From NCBI GenBank assembly GCA_029250305.1, contig JAQXFM010000157.1:1-19899 (forward strand): 19,899 bases of DNA, in the 5' to 3' direction. The position numbers were made by a program, and so were the translations under genes. Below, piece after piece: positions 9,101-15,027 of the stretch (positions are counted from its first letter, which is position 1; each line of letters begins with the position of its first letter). The notes under the pieces are model-generated. The model was not told the origin of the DNA. It made no database searches and saw nothing but the letters and a program-made list of their open reading frames with translations. The stretch is from Candidatus Poseidoniaceae archaeon. GTDB lineage: Archaea > Thermoplasmatota > Poseidoniia > Poseidoniales > Poseidoniaceae.

Positions 9101-10310
9101 CAACCCAGGGCCCTTCGGTGTGGTCTGAGGGAGTGATTGCACATGCCTTCCCGGGGCGTTCAATTTTCATCTGTGTGCCAATGGTGATGAAATCATCCAT
9201 AGCAAGCATGGAGGCTGTGTTGGTCGAAGCGGCAGCGAGGCCTGAAGGCCGCGCTCGGCCGTAGCGCAATCGGAAACCACCAGCTTCAAGCGGTGCGCCA
9301 AAAACAGGCCGCCCTGCAATGATGTCTCGCATGAACTTGGTAATGCTTGGAACCTTTCTCGACTTGAATACGGGTCCTTTCCCATCGCCCTCTTTCTCTT
9401 TACCGCGTGAGGCAAATTTGGAGATGAAATCCCACCCTGGGACACTGAGGCGTTCTGTGTGTTTCTGGATTTTTGGTGCTTTGAGGCACATACCTTCACC
9501 AATCACCAACAGGACACCGCCCCGAATCCTTGGCTCATCGATGTTTCGAACGCGCCCATATCCGGCACACTCAATTTTCTCTGTAGATTCTCCGTTGATC
9601 ATAATCGGGCATGCGCGAACGATTTCGTCAATTTCCGCAGGCGATGGGCGATATTGCAAATTCCCTCGGTAGAGACCAAACTCTTCCTTGACGCGCTCCA
9701 CTTCAGGATCAGTTGGTTGGTAGTGCCCGATGTTTAATTCACGACGAATCATGTCGGCGATGAGGACAGCGAGCGCCTGTGCTGTTCCACCTGCTGCCCT
9801 AATTGGTCCAGCGAAGTGCACCGATACGAATTGCGAACCATCAACATTGTTGAGCAAACGAACTTCGCTGATTCCTTCGAGCGGAGCGACGAGAACAGCT
9901 TCAGTGAGCACTGCAAGCCCAACACGAAGTCCAACGTCGATGGCCGTGACAAGATCGTACCCCTTTTCGCGAAAACCCCGTGCCACGGATTGAGCCATCA
10001 TGATCGATGTTGTTTCACGATCGTGTTCGGCGAGGAGGGTTCGAATGTCATCGGCGACTTCGTATCCGTCGAGGTACTCGATGAGCAGTTTTTCGGTTCT
10101 GCCGGCCAAATCGGCGGCTCGGGGAATCTCAACATACTCCTTGTGGTCATAGCCTTTCTTTCGGGCCTCTTCTGCGATGATGTACGCTTCATCAGCCCGC
10201 TCATCCAACCATTGGTGGTAAGCCACCATCTCGGCCTCCAACCGTTCCACGTCGACACCAATCAGGGGGTTATGGCCCCGGATTTGTCCCTTCGTTTCAT
10301 CGGATGACAT
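6189..10310 (-). CDS. polC: DNA polymerase II (D family) large subunit DP2, catalytic
   Basis: DP2 is the catalytic subunit of the archaeal replicative polymerase PolD and pairs with the exonuclease subunit DP1, which is not in this window. The 1373-residue protein has the family N-terminus, a VRVGCRMGRPEKA segment, and the hallmark catalytic loop KRRNCDGDEDAIMLLMD (C1103, with Asp1104 and Asp1106) of the double-psi beta-barrel core shared with multisubunit RNA polymerases. Two zinc knuckles are visible: C860/C863/C872/C889 and C1271/C1274/C1287/C1311. In both, the second cysteine pair is spread apart (X16 and X23) compared with the CX2C I recall in Pyrococcus. The C-terminus ends in QLSLSDFL, a good PCNA-interacting (PIP) motif, right after the core. 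No intein interrupts CDGDED, a site used by inteins in other archaea. Start ATG 10310 fits the family N-terminus, and a TATA-like element about 30 nt upstream suggests a leaderless or nearly leaderless transcript. Confidence 0.97.
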   Translation of the reverse strand: MSSDETKGQIRGHNPLIGVDVERLEAEMVAYHQWLDERADEAYIIAEEARKKGYDHKEYVEIPRAADLAGRTEKLLIEYLDGYEVADDIRTLLAEHDRETTSIMMAQSVARGFREKGYDLVTAIDVGLRVGLAVLTEAVLVAPLEGISEVRLLNNVDGSQFVSVHFAGPIRAAGGTAQALAVLIADMIRRELNIGHYQPTDPEVERVKEEFGLYRGNLQYRPSPAEIDEIVRACPIMINGESTEKIECAGYGRVRNIDEPRIRGGVLLVIGEGMCLKAPKIQKHTERLSVPGWDFISKFASRGKEKEGDGKGPVFKSRKVPSITKFMRDIIAGRPVFGAPLEAGGFRLRYGRARPSGLAAASTNTASMLAMDDFITIGTQMKIERPGKACAITPSDHTEGPWVVLNDGRFLRLDDASSFALVRSKVGSVWDNGELVLGYGEFMENNKNLVPAGYCDDWWASDLLEELPDEAEVDRLLGLMNVERSEAPSGTPGVHPEDAEDPNAQFHVRRRWHEFLRHQRPNWEQAKAIAVRYKTSLPPPHNPWFLDLPLEWVPSTLTLLEQATIEDFGTSKHGIIAAEDGLNALPKPEARQLRIADGVRGWNAEAMDVLRPERIDDLSAHVIPGHEMRPLPTLFGGETLEAWTLIQHGMAKGIAMILGLAHHHDGDDLVITSGWPAVLDGFGFSFEGEKPLRIVDARSRFEARIEELKQAHIVLTEERKRLKELKEARATVRIAAETDARQRGLGIAETDEVGRNAAEQVPDPGPDNPEQYLAAQVNEDDHAVDGILIQVRKISELRWEHSAPVRVGCRMGRPEKAAPRVMSPMTHALFPIDLTGGNQRLMAIAAEKQTIRVQMGRRVCKKCGKESPFVVCHHRLLDDHGEGRVGVNCRGRTAMRESENSNRRRRGEIQSVRLDTILEDARIRLGMDRIPRTVKCMKKIASRDQTPEAIEKGLLRAKFQLPVFRDGTVRFDMSDVPVTHFTPREIGVTWQTIESLGYTHDVEGNPLESDEQMLEIFPQDFIVAKNAGEFFVRTAKFIDELLVRYYGMEPYYNVNTPDDLVGHLICALAPHTSGGVLSRIIGWADCSGGYAHPLFHAAKRRNCDGDEDAIMLLMDGLLNFSREILPANRGGLMDAPLVLTTRLNPTEVDKEALNVDSGWFYERDFYETTLDQPHPKTIANRMDFVERRLGSIAAVRGYGYTHDCDAIDAGPALSAYKTLDTMIDKMNGQLDLGHKLRGVDVRTVASSVVRSHFLPDLRGNMNAYARQKVRCLKCAHSYRRMPIAGVCIQPKKSSGQGLASVGVAKSEGGLCGGKLALTVSEGAVRKYIKVTKHVMATYGVDTYTKQNVEWLADSVDSLFNNDRAKQLSLSDFL

Positions 10311-10339
10311 GGTACTCTTCTGGCCCTTGGCGGCGACCG

Positions 10340-10347
10340 TTTATGAG
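10340..10347. promoter_or_regulatory. TATA-like element between polC and pyrE
   Basis: TTTATGAG (CTCATAAA on the minus strand) is the best AT-rich core in the 118-nt divergent gap 10311-10428. On the minus strand it lies about 30 nt before the polC ATG, the spacing expected for a leaderless or nearly leaderless message. On the plus strand it would start transcription near 10366 and give pyrE a leader of about 63 nt. Assignment is by spacing only. Confidence 0.35.
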
Positions 10348-10381
10348 AGGCGCGCCCAGAAAACAATGAGAAAGTACTCAC

Positions 10382-10389
10382 AAAGGAGG
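10382..10389 (+). promoter_or_regulatory. Strong Shine-Dalgarno sequence without a nearby start codon
   Basis: AAAGGAGG is a near-perfect anti-16S match in the pyrE leader, but the pyrE ATG at 10429 is 39 nt away. No ATG, GTG or TTG lies 4-12 nt after it. In the pyrE frame the first codon resembling a start is ATC at 10402. It may be chance in a purine-rich stretch, a relic of an older start, or part of a translational control structure. Confidence 0.3.
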
Positions 10390-10428
10390 AAAGGAAAGTT
10401 CATCTCTAACGCTGCCGACCCCCGAAAC

Positions 10429-11028
10429 ATGACCGTCCACGAATCCCTCCGGGCCCATGCAAAGTGGCCCCGACTTGTGCAACTAGTGCGAGACCTTGCG
10501 TTCATCGACGGCGGGAATGATGAAGCGTTCACACTCGCAAGTGGGCGAACCTCACGGTGGTTTTTCGATACAAAACCAGTCATGATGCACCCCGAATCAA
10601 CGCATCTTCTCGGCGAATTGTTCAACATGCGCATGGATGACCTCAATGCAGACTTCGTTGGTGGGCTTGAACTTGGGGCTGTACCACTCACGGCAATCGC
10701 TGTGACTGCTTCGCCAGCCGGCCACCCTCGCCTTGGATTCATGGTTCGAAAGGAACCAAAAGGCCGAGGTGGGAGGAAGACGAACAATCCTCCAGGGATT
10801 GAAGGATCGCCGCTTACTGATGGCGGGCGCATTGTGATTGTCGAAGACGTCACAACAACCGGCGGCTCGGCCATAAAGGCGGTCGATCGGATTCACGCTG
10901 CAACCACATGCAAGGTGATTGGCGTCATTAGCATCGTGGATCGGCAGGAAGGCGCAGCACAGGCATTTGCAGACGCAGGCATTCATTTTGAAAGCATCAT
11001 GACTCGTTCAGATGTAGCGGGACAGTGA
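10429..11028 (+). CDS. pyrE: Orotate phosphoribosyltransferase, EC 2.4.2.10
   Basis: This cytosolic enzyme joins orotate to PRPP to give orotidine 5'-phosphate in de novo pyrimidine synthesis. The 199-residue product has the PRPP-binding signature IVIVEDVTTTGGSA at about residues 135-148 and the N-terminal FTLASGRTSRWFFDTKP segment, which corresponds to F-x-LASG-x-S-x-x-Y/F in OPRTs. VRKEPKGRGG corresponds to the flexible catalytic loop (family RKExKxHG). The length suits the family (about 180-215). ATG 10429 was chosen because helix 1 of the fold (RLVQLVRDLAFI) follows directly; an upstream in-frame ATG at 10366 would add 21 basic residues and is less likely. No orotidylate decarboxylase domain is fused. 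The next gene starts 9 nt after the stop, so the two are probably co-transcribed. Confidence 0.92.
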   Translation: MTVHESLRAHAKWPRLVQLVRDLAFIDGGNDEAFTLASGRTSRWFFDTKPVMMHPESTHLLGELFNMRMDDLNADFVGGLELGAVPLTAIAVTASPAGHPRLGFMVRKEPKGRGGRKTNNPPGIEGSPLTDGGRIVIVEDVTTTGGSAIKAVDRIHAATTCKVIGVISIVDRQEGAAQAFADAGIHFESIMTRSDVAGQ

Positions 11029-11037
11029 GGATCTTCC

Positions 11038-12333
11038 ATGACGGAAGTCCTTGACCCAGCCACCACCTCAGTGGAAGGCCTCAGTGAATCTGCACCGGAT
11101 TCGACTGCGCCTGCAGGCCTTGTGTTCTTCCACGCCAGTGAAGGAAAACCGTTGGCTACACCGTGGCAAGTGGCACTCATTCGTTCGCAATTGCTCACCC
11201 ATGCAGCGCTTCCAGAAGGGATTGTGCTCGATTGCGCCTGCGGGAGCGGCATTCAACTTGCAGCCCACGCGTCGGTTCTTCAACGCTCAGCGCTCGGTGT
11301 TGAACTGAACCCAAATCGAGCGCAGGCGAGCGCTGTCAACCTCAACACGATTGCAATCCAGCGCCAAGAGACCGAATCAGAGTGGATGCGTTCCAGCCGC
11401 GTCGTGATTGGCGACGGCAGGGACGGAGAGGGAATTCTCGAGGCTGTGACGGCCTCTCTCGGGGGCGCCCCTCGCCCCAAAATCGCCATCCTCCACCTTG
11501 ATCCAGCCCGGCCCAGGAACAGCCGAACACACGGCCTCGAAGAAATGGCCCCTCGCCTCGATGAAGTGTTCGCTGGATGGGCGCCGTACCTCGAAGAAGG
11601 CAGAAACGGCCCTTCGCTTCTTCTCGACCTATCGCCCCGCCTCACTCACCAGCAACGCCTCGAAGTCGAATCACTTGTGGATTTGAACTGGCCAGGGATT
11701 TTGCGAACGTGGGTCTGGACTTCACGTGGTCGTGGGCGTGTGGACCGATTGGCGTTATGGATTGGCAGCGCAGCCCAAGAAGGCGTCGCTCGCCGGTTCG
11801 TACGGGTCCCTCCAAAGCTCGGCATTGAACCGACCATCGTCTCAGGAGGCCGCCGGCTGATGCATGGCGCCGACCACCCTGTTGCAGTCCGCCGCCCCCC
11901 TCGGCGCGGCGAGCGAATCAGCATTCTCGATGCCGCCTTGGTAGAGAGCGGTCTTGCCATGGATTGGCTCAAAACAGTGTCAAAGGAAGAAAAGATTGCA
12001 TGGGGGGTCGTCGAAGGTCGCAGACCGCAAATCCACCACGATCATCCGCTTCGAATCGAAAATCCAGCCGACCGCTTACTCGTTCAAGCGACAGGTCGCG
12101 TGGTCGCACTCGCTCGGATGACGTTGGAAGTGTCAAGCGTTGACCGCTTGGTGGAAGTGCTTCTCGAACACGACATTGGCCGCCTTACAGTGCGCGCCAC
12201 CCTTCCTCCGGAAGTACAACCCAAAGTTCAGGGCGCAATCGACCGACAATTAGGCCGCCGCCACGGTCGGCGTGATGCCTTTTTGATTCAGCAGCCAGGT
12301 GATGAAATGTTGCTGATTTGTGTTGCCGAGTGA
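11038..12333 (+). CDS. Class I SAM-dependent methyltransferase, DPAR type with THUMP-like C-terminal region
   Basis: The protein (431 residues) has a Rossmann methyltransferase core. Motif I is VLDCACGSG at residues 63-71, followed by GVELNPNRAQASAVNL, whose acidic residue should bind the SAM ribose. The motif IV position reads HLDPARP with Asp155. The DPAR motif recalls the PG_1098-like/THUMP-like methyltransferases, in which DPA-R-R replaces the DPP-Y of N-methyltransferases; that family comparison is from memory. The last 150 residues are basic and lack the catalytic motifs, consistent with an RNA-binding THUMP-like part. An RNA, possibly tRNA, substrate is inference. The ATG lies 9 nt after the pyrE stop with a weak GAGG upstream, which suggests a two-gene operon. 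The N-terminal 30 residues are low in hydrophobicity and probably disordered. Confidence 0.75.
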   Translation: MTEVLDPATTSVEGLSESAPDSTAPAGLVFFHASEGKPLATPWQVALIRSQLLTHAALPEGIVLDCACGSGIQLAAHASVLQRSALGVELNPNRAQASAVNLNTIAIQRQETESEWMRSSRVVIGDGRDGEGILEAVTASLGGAPRPKIAILHLDPARPRNSRTHGLEEMAPRLDEVFAGWAPYLEEGRNGPSLLLDLSPRLTHQQRLEVESLVDLNWPGILRTWVWTSRGRGRVDRLALWIGSAAQEGVARRFVRVPPKLGIEPTIVSGGRRLMHGADHPVAVRRPPRRGERISILDAALVESGLAMDWLKTVSKEEKIAWGVVEGRRPQIHHDHPLRIENPADRLLVQATGRVVALARMTLEVSSVDRLVEVLLEHDIGRLTVRATLPPEVQPKVQGAIDRQLGRRHGRRDAFLIQQPGDEMLLICVAE

Positions 12334-12481
12334 TGCGTCGTTGCGGAGGGCCGTGTTTTCGTGTGCGAAACGAGGCAAATCTCGCTTTCAGCATCGCGAT
12401 GAGCGCGTCGCGGTCTTGATATAGGGGAGGTTGGTCGGAAACCTGCTTGACACTAGGTGTCGAGGTTGAAGGTGAAACAAC
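12334..12481 (+). promoter_or_regulatory. Promoter and leader region of the uS13-uS4-uS11-Rpo3 operon
   Basis: This 148-nt gap holds no gene. In order it contains a bulged hairpin GTTTTCG/CGAAAC just after the methyltransferase gene (possible 3' end), a perfect 10-nt palindrome CATCGCGATG at 12392-12401, and a TATA-like TTGATATAG at 12416-12424. A short inverted repeat GACAC-TAG-GTGTC follows at 12449-12461, and then GGTGA at 12471-12475, 6 nt before the uS13 ATG. The TATA predicts a start near 12446, which would put the inverted repeat at the 5' end of a leader of about 35 nt. The control roles are inferred from position. I checked for a tRNA and found no cloverleaf. Confidence 0.5.
12416..12424 (+). 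promoter_or_regulatory. TATA-like box of the ribosomal operon
   Basis: TTGATATAG is the best TATA-like sequence before the operon and lies about 60 nt upstream of the uS13 ATG. It implies a 5' leader of about 35 nt that includes the Shine-Dalgarno site and a small inverted repeat. Confidence 0.45.
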
Positions 12482-12949
12482 ATGGCACGACCAAAAGACG
12501 AGGATTTGGGAGAAGATTTCTCATACATTCTGCGAATGGCAGATACTGACATGGATGGTCTCAAGACCCTCTCTACTGCACTGACTTCAGTCAAGGGCGT
12601 TGGTCCACGAACTGCAATTCAAATCTGCAAGAACACCGGCTTCTCACCTTCCTCACTCGCCGGTCACCTTTCAGTCGAAGAGCAAGAAACCCTCCGCTTG
12701 GCGATTGAAGGCTACGCAGAAACAGTCCCTCTCTGGATGCTTAACCGCCAACGAGATCTCGAAACAGGGGACGAACTCCACCTCACCGGTCAACAAGTTA
12801 CGTTGACCCTCAAAGACGACATCGACCGTCTTCGTACCATGAAGTGCTACCGTGGTGTTCGCCACGCTAGCGGCAACAAGGTCCGTGGACAACGCGGCCG
12901 CTCAAATGGCCGTGGCGGCCTCACACTTGGTGTGAAGCGAAGCAAGTGA
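12482..12949 (+). CDS. rps13: Small ribosomal subunit protein uS13
   Basis: uS13 sits in the head of the 30S subunit and contacts the P-site tRNA and the large subunit. The 155-residue protein has the archaeal form: the helix-two-turn-helix core TALTSVKGVGPRTAIQICKNTG (about residues 35-56, named here only by its ends and GVGPRTA centre), the MKCYRGVRHASG segment, and the basic C-terminal tail KVRGQRGRSNGRGG that reaches the decoding region. The length fits archaeal S13 (about 150), which is longer than bacterial S13. GGTGA lies 6 nt before the ATG. It opens the classic archaeal cluster and is followed 16 nt later by uS4. Confidence 0.97.
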   Translation: MARPKDEDLGEDFSYILRMADTDMDGLKTLSTALTSVKGVGPRTAIQICKNTGFSPSSLAGHLSVEEQETLRLAIEGYAETVPLWMLNRQRDLETGDELHLTGQQVTLTLKDDIDRLRTMKCYRGVRHASGNKVRGQRGRSNGRGGLTLGVKRSK

Positions 12950-12965
12950 TATGGAGGGATGATGA

Positions 12966-13625
12966 ATGGGAGAACCAAAGTTTGCACGACCTAAGTTTGA
13001 CACACCTTCCCACCCGTGGAAGGCAGAGCGAATCGAAGAAGAGCACCAGATTCAGAAGAATCACGGTCTCAAGAACATGCGAGAGATTTGGAAGGCCAAG
13101 TCTCAGCTCCGACGTCACCGACGCCAAGCCATGCGCTTGATCGGTATGTCTGACGGCACCGCCGCTCACGTAAAGCGTGAAGTCGACGACCTCACGCGTT
13201 CCCTTCACAACAAGGGACTCATTCCATCTGATGCATCCCTCGACGACATTCTTTCTCTCGGCACTGAGGACATTCTCAACCGCCGACTTCAAGCACAAGT
13301 CTACTACAAGGGGCTTGCAGCGACCATGAAGCAAGCACGCCAACTCGTGACCCACGGTCACATCTGTGTCGGCGACCAGAAAGTCACCATCCCATCCTAC
13401 CCTGTGAGCCGAGATGAAGAAGAACTCATCAAGTACCACATGTCTTCCGATTTGAACGACGCAGACCACCACGTCCGACAAATCATCGACGGACGTGCTT
13501 CCTCTGCAGAATATGCAGTCGAAGAAGAAGAAGTGGACCCAGAGGCAACAGCAGAATTCGCTACTGAAGTGAAGGAAGCAGCCGCAGCGGCCCCATCCGC
13601 AGAAGACGCCGGAGGTGACGAGTGA
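12966..13625 (+). CDS. rps4: Small ribosomal subunit protein uS4
   Basis: uS4 is a primary 16S rRNA binder that nucleates assembly of the 30S body. The 219-residue protein shows the archaeal N-terminus (PKFDTPSHPWKAERI) and the LRRHRRQAMRLIG helix. The S4 RNA-binding domain follows at about residues 98-150: LNRRLQAQVYYKGLA, then the TMKQARQLVTHGHICVGDQ segment with the R-Q-x-V-x-HGHI pattern. After residue 180 comes an acidic Glu/Ala-rich tail of about 40 residues, longer than in most archaeal S4 proteins (about 170-185) and probably disordered. A GGAGGGA Shine-Dalgarno ends 6 nt before ATG 12966, which selects this start over the overlapping out-of-frame ATGs at 12959 and 12962. Its stop overlaps the next start (TGATG). 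Confidence 0.97.
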   Translation: MGEPKFARPKFDTPSHPWKAERIEEEHQIQKNHGLKNMREIWKAKSQLRRHRRQAMRLIGMSDGTAAHVKREVDDLTRSLHNKGLIPSDASLDDILSLGTEDILNRRLQAQVYYKGLAATMKQARQLVTHGHICVGDQKVTIPSYPVSRDEEELIKYHMSSDLNDADHHVRQIIDGRASSAEYAVEEEEVDPEATAEFATEVKEAAAAAPSAEDAGGDE

Positions 13626-14008
13626 TGACACGACGTGCAATTATCAACATCTTCAGTTCATACAACAACATCTTGATGACAGCAACCGATCTTACCGGTG
13701 CTGAAACCATCACCACCTGCTCTGGTGGCCAAGTGGTCAAGTCCTCCAAGGACAGCGGCGGTCAATTCGCAGCAACTCGTGCTGCAGAAAAGATGGCTGA
13801 CTCCCTCAAAGAAAAGGAATTCACGCAACTCATCATCAAATACCGAGCACCTGGAGGCAACCTCTCCAACAACACCGGACCTGGGGCACAAGCCGCAATC
13901 CGTGCATTGACCCGTGCTGGAATGACCATCACTCGAATCGAAGACGTGACGCCAATCGCTCACGACGGTACCAAAAAGAAGGGCGGCCGCCGTGGCCGCC
14001 GTGTCTGA
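13625..14008 (+). CDS. rps11: Small ribosomal subunit protein uS11
   Basis: uS11 lies on the 30S platform and helps form the mRNA exit region. The 127-residue protein has the S11 signature: IFSSYNNILMTATDLTGAE near the N-terminus, the FAATRAAEKMAD helix, YRAPGGNLSNNTGPGAQAA, and the C-terminal MTITRIEDVTPIAHDGTKKKGGRRGRR. The chosen ATG (13625) overlaps the uS4 stop as TGATG and follows a perfect GGAGGTGA site, so translation is probably coupled to uS4. A GTG one codon earlier (13622) is possible but less likely. The Rpo3 start codon follows 17 nt after the stop. Confidence 0.97.
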   Translation: MTRRAIINIFSSYNNILMTATDLTGAETITTCSGGQVVKSSKDSGGQFAATRAAEKMADSLKEKEFTQLIIKYRAPGGNLSNNTGPGAQAAIRALTRAGMTITRIEDVTPIAHDGTKKKGGRRGRRV

Positions 14009-14025
14009 TACTTGAGGTGGAAAAG

Positions 14026-14958
14026 ATGGAAGCAAAGACTGTTGAAGGCTGGCCACAAGGGAATGCAACTCGCATTCTCCTTACCGATACTGACGCTGCG
14101 CAAGTGAACGCAATCCGTCGAGCTTTGATTGCTGATGTCCCAAAGCTCGCTATCAACCGAGTGGATTTCTCACAAGGCGTGAACCAAGACAACAAGGGCG
14201 AAGTCCTTGAGTCCGTCAACGTTCTTCCAGACGAAATTCTCGCTCACCGATTGGCAATGATTCCAATCCCTACCTTCCCAGAAGAAGGCATTCACTTCTC
14301 CGATGCATGTCCAAACTGCATTGACCTCGCTGAAGAATCAAAGGGATGTCCTTCCTGCCAAGTTCTCTATTCGCTTTCCGCCCGAGGCCCAACATCCGAT
14401 GCAGAAGAAGACTACAAAACAGTCTATGCTGGCGATCTTACGACCATCTCAGACCAAATGTTTGACATCCGTGATGAACACAAGCGAATCCCTCTGACCA
14501 TTCTATCGAAGGGACAATTCCTCGAATTCTATGCTTTCGCAACCCTTGGCCGTGGCCGTGACCACGCAAAGTGGGCACCTGCAGCAGCAATTGGCTTCCG
14601 CCCACAGCGCATCGTCAAGCTCAACAAGCCAAAGAAGGCAGAAGCACTCTTTGGCCTCGGCCTGAAAACCTCCGATGGCAAGAACATCGATGCCAAGTTG
14701 TTTGGAAAAGACAAGACCCTCACAGACATCAACCACGTGATCGACATGGAAGCAGCGCTTCACCAAGTCGGACCAGGAACCGGACGAGAAGGCGACTTTG
14801 ATGACGCCATCACACTCGAAGAAGTTGAGCACGCCTATGTGTTCTCTTTCGAAACCGACGGAAGCCTCACCCCAGAGCAAGCCTTCAACGGCGCAATGGA
14901 CGAGCTTCAGAGTCGCTTCGAGAACCTCACCGGTGACATTGAGCGAGCCTTCGCTTGA
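14026..14958 (+). CDS. rpo3: DNA-directed RNA polymerase subunit Rpo3 (subunit D)
   Basis: Rpo3 pairs with Rpo11 to form the assembly platform of archaeal RNA polymerase, equivalent to bacterial alpha and eukaryotic Rpb3. The 310-residue protein has the dimerization-domain motif NAIRRALIADVPKLAI near residues 28-43 and the conserved ILAHRLAMIPIP segment. Immediately after it come four cysteines (C95, C98, C108, C111; CX2C-X9-CX2C), in the position of the zinc loop of yeast Rpb3. I see no other cysteine in the protein, so the Fe-S cluster found in domain 3 of some archaeal subunits appears absent. The last 40 residues contain the second dimerization segment. ATG 14026 is favoured by GAGGTGG 6-11 nt upstream; a GTG at 14017 is an alternative. 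It is usually followed by rpl18e in euryarchaea, but not here. Confidence 0.96.
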   Translation: MEAKTVEGWPQGNATRILLTDTDAAQVNAIRRALIADVPKLAINRVDFSQGVNQDNKGEVLESVNVLPDEILAHRLAMIPIPTFPEEGIHFSDACPNCIDLAEESKGCPSCQVLYSLSARGPTSDAEEDYKTVYAGDLTTISDQMFDIRDEHKRIPLTILSKGQFLEFYAFATLGRGRDHAKWAPAAAIGFRPQRIVKLNKPKKAEALFGLGLKTSDGKNIDAKLFGKDKTLTDINHVIDMEAALHQVGPGTGREGDFDDAITLEEVEHAYVFSFETDGSLTPEQAFNGAMDELQSRFENLTGDIERAFA

Positions 14959-14997
14959 CGCTTTCAGCCCCGCGATTAACATCTCCTCATCCGAGGT

Positions 14998-15005
14998 TTC
15001 ATAAT
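14998..15005 (+). promoter_or_regulatory. TATA-like element before the surface protein gene
   Basis: TTCATAAT lies about 25 nt before the ATG at 15028, within the 69-nt gap after rpo3. The spacing matches a leaderless archaeal transcript, and no Shine-Dalgarno is visible before the ATG. This suggests the surface protein is transcribed on its own rather than only by read-through from the ribosomal operon. Confidence 0.45.
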
Positions 15006-15027
15006 GGAGCGAGTTTGACAATCGCCC

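Noticed and set aside
12334..12415. Possible tRNA or small RNA gene before uS13
   Set aside because: Several short hairpins exist, but no cloverleaf, no TTCGA-type T loop in the right place and no CCA-side acceptor pairing could be made.
12921..13640. 239-codon open frame antisense to uS4
   Set aside because: It lies wholly opposite highly conserved ribosomal genes; its Val/Phe/Cys-rich translation is what reverse reading of acidic codons gives, and no family is recognisable.
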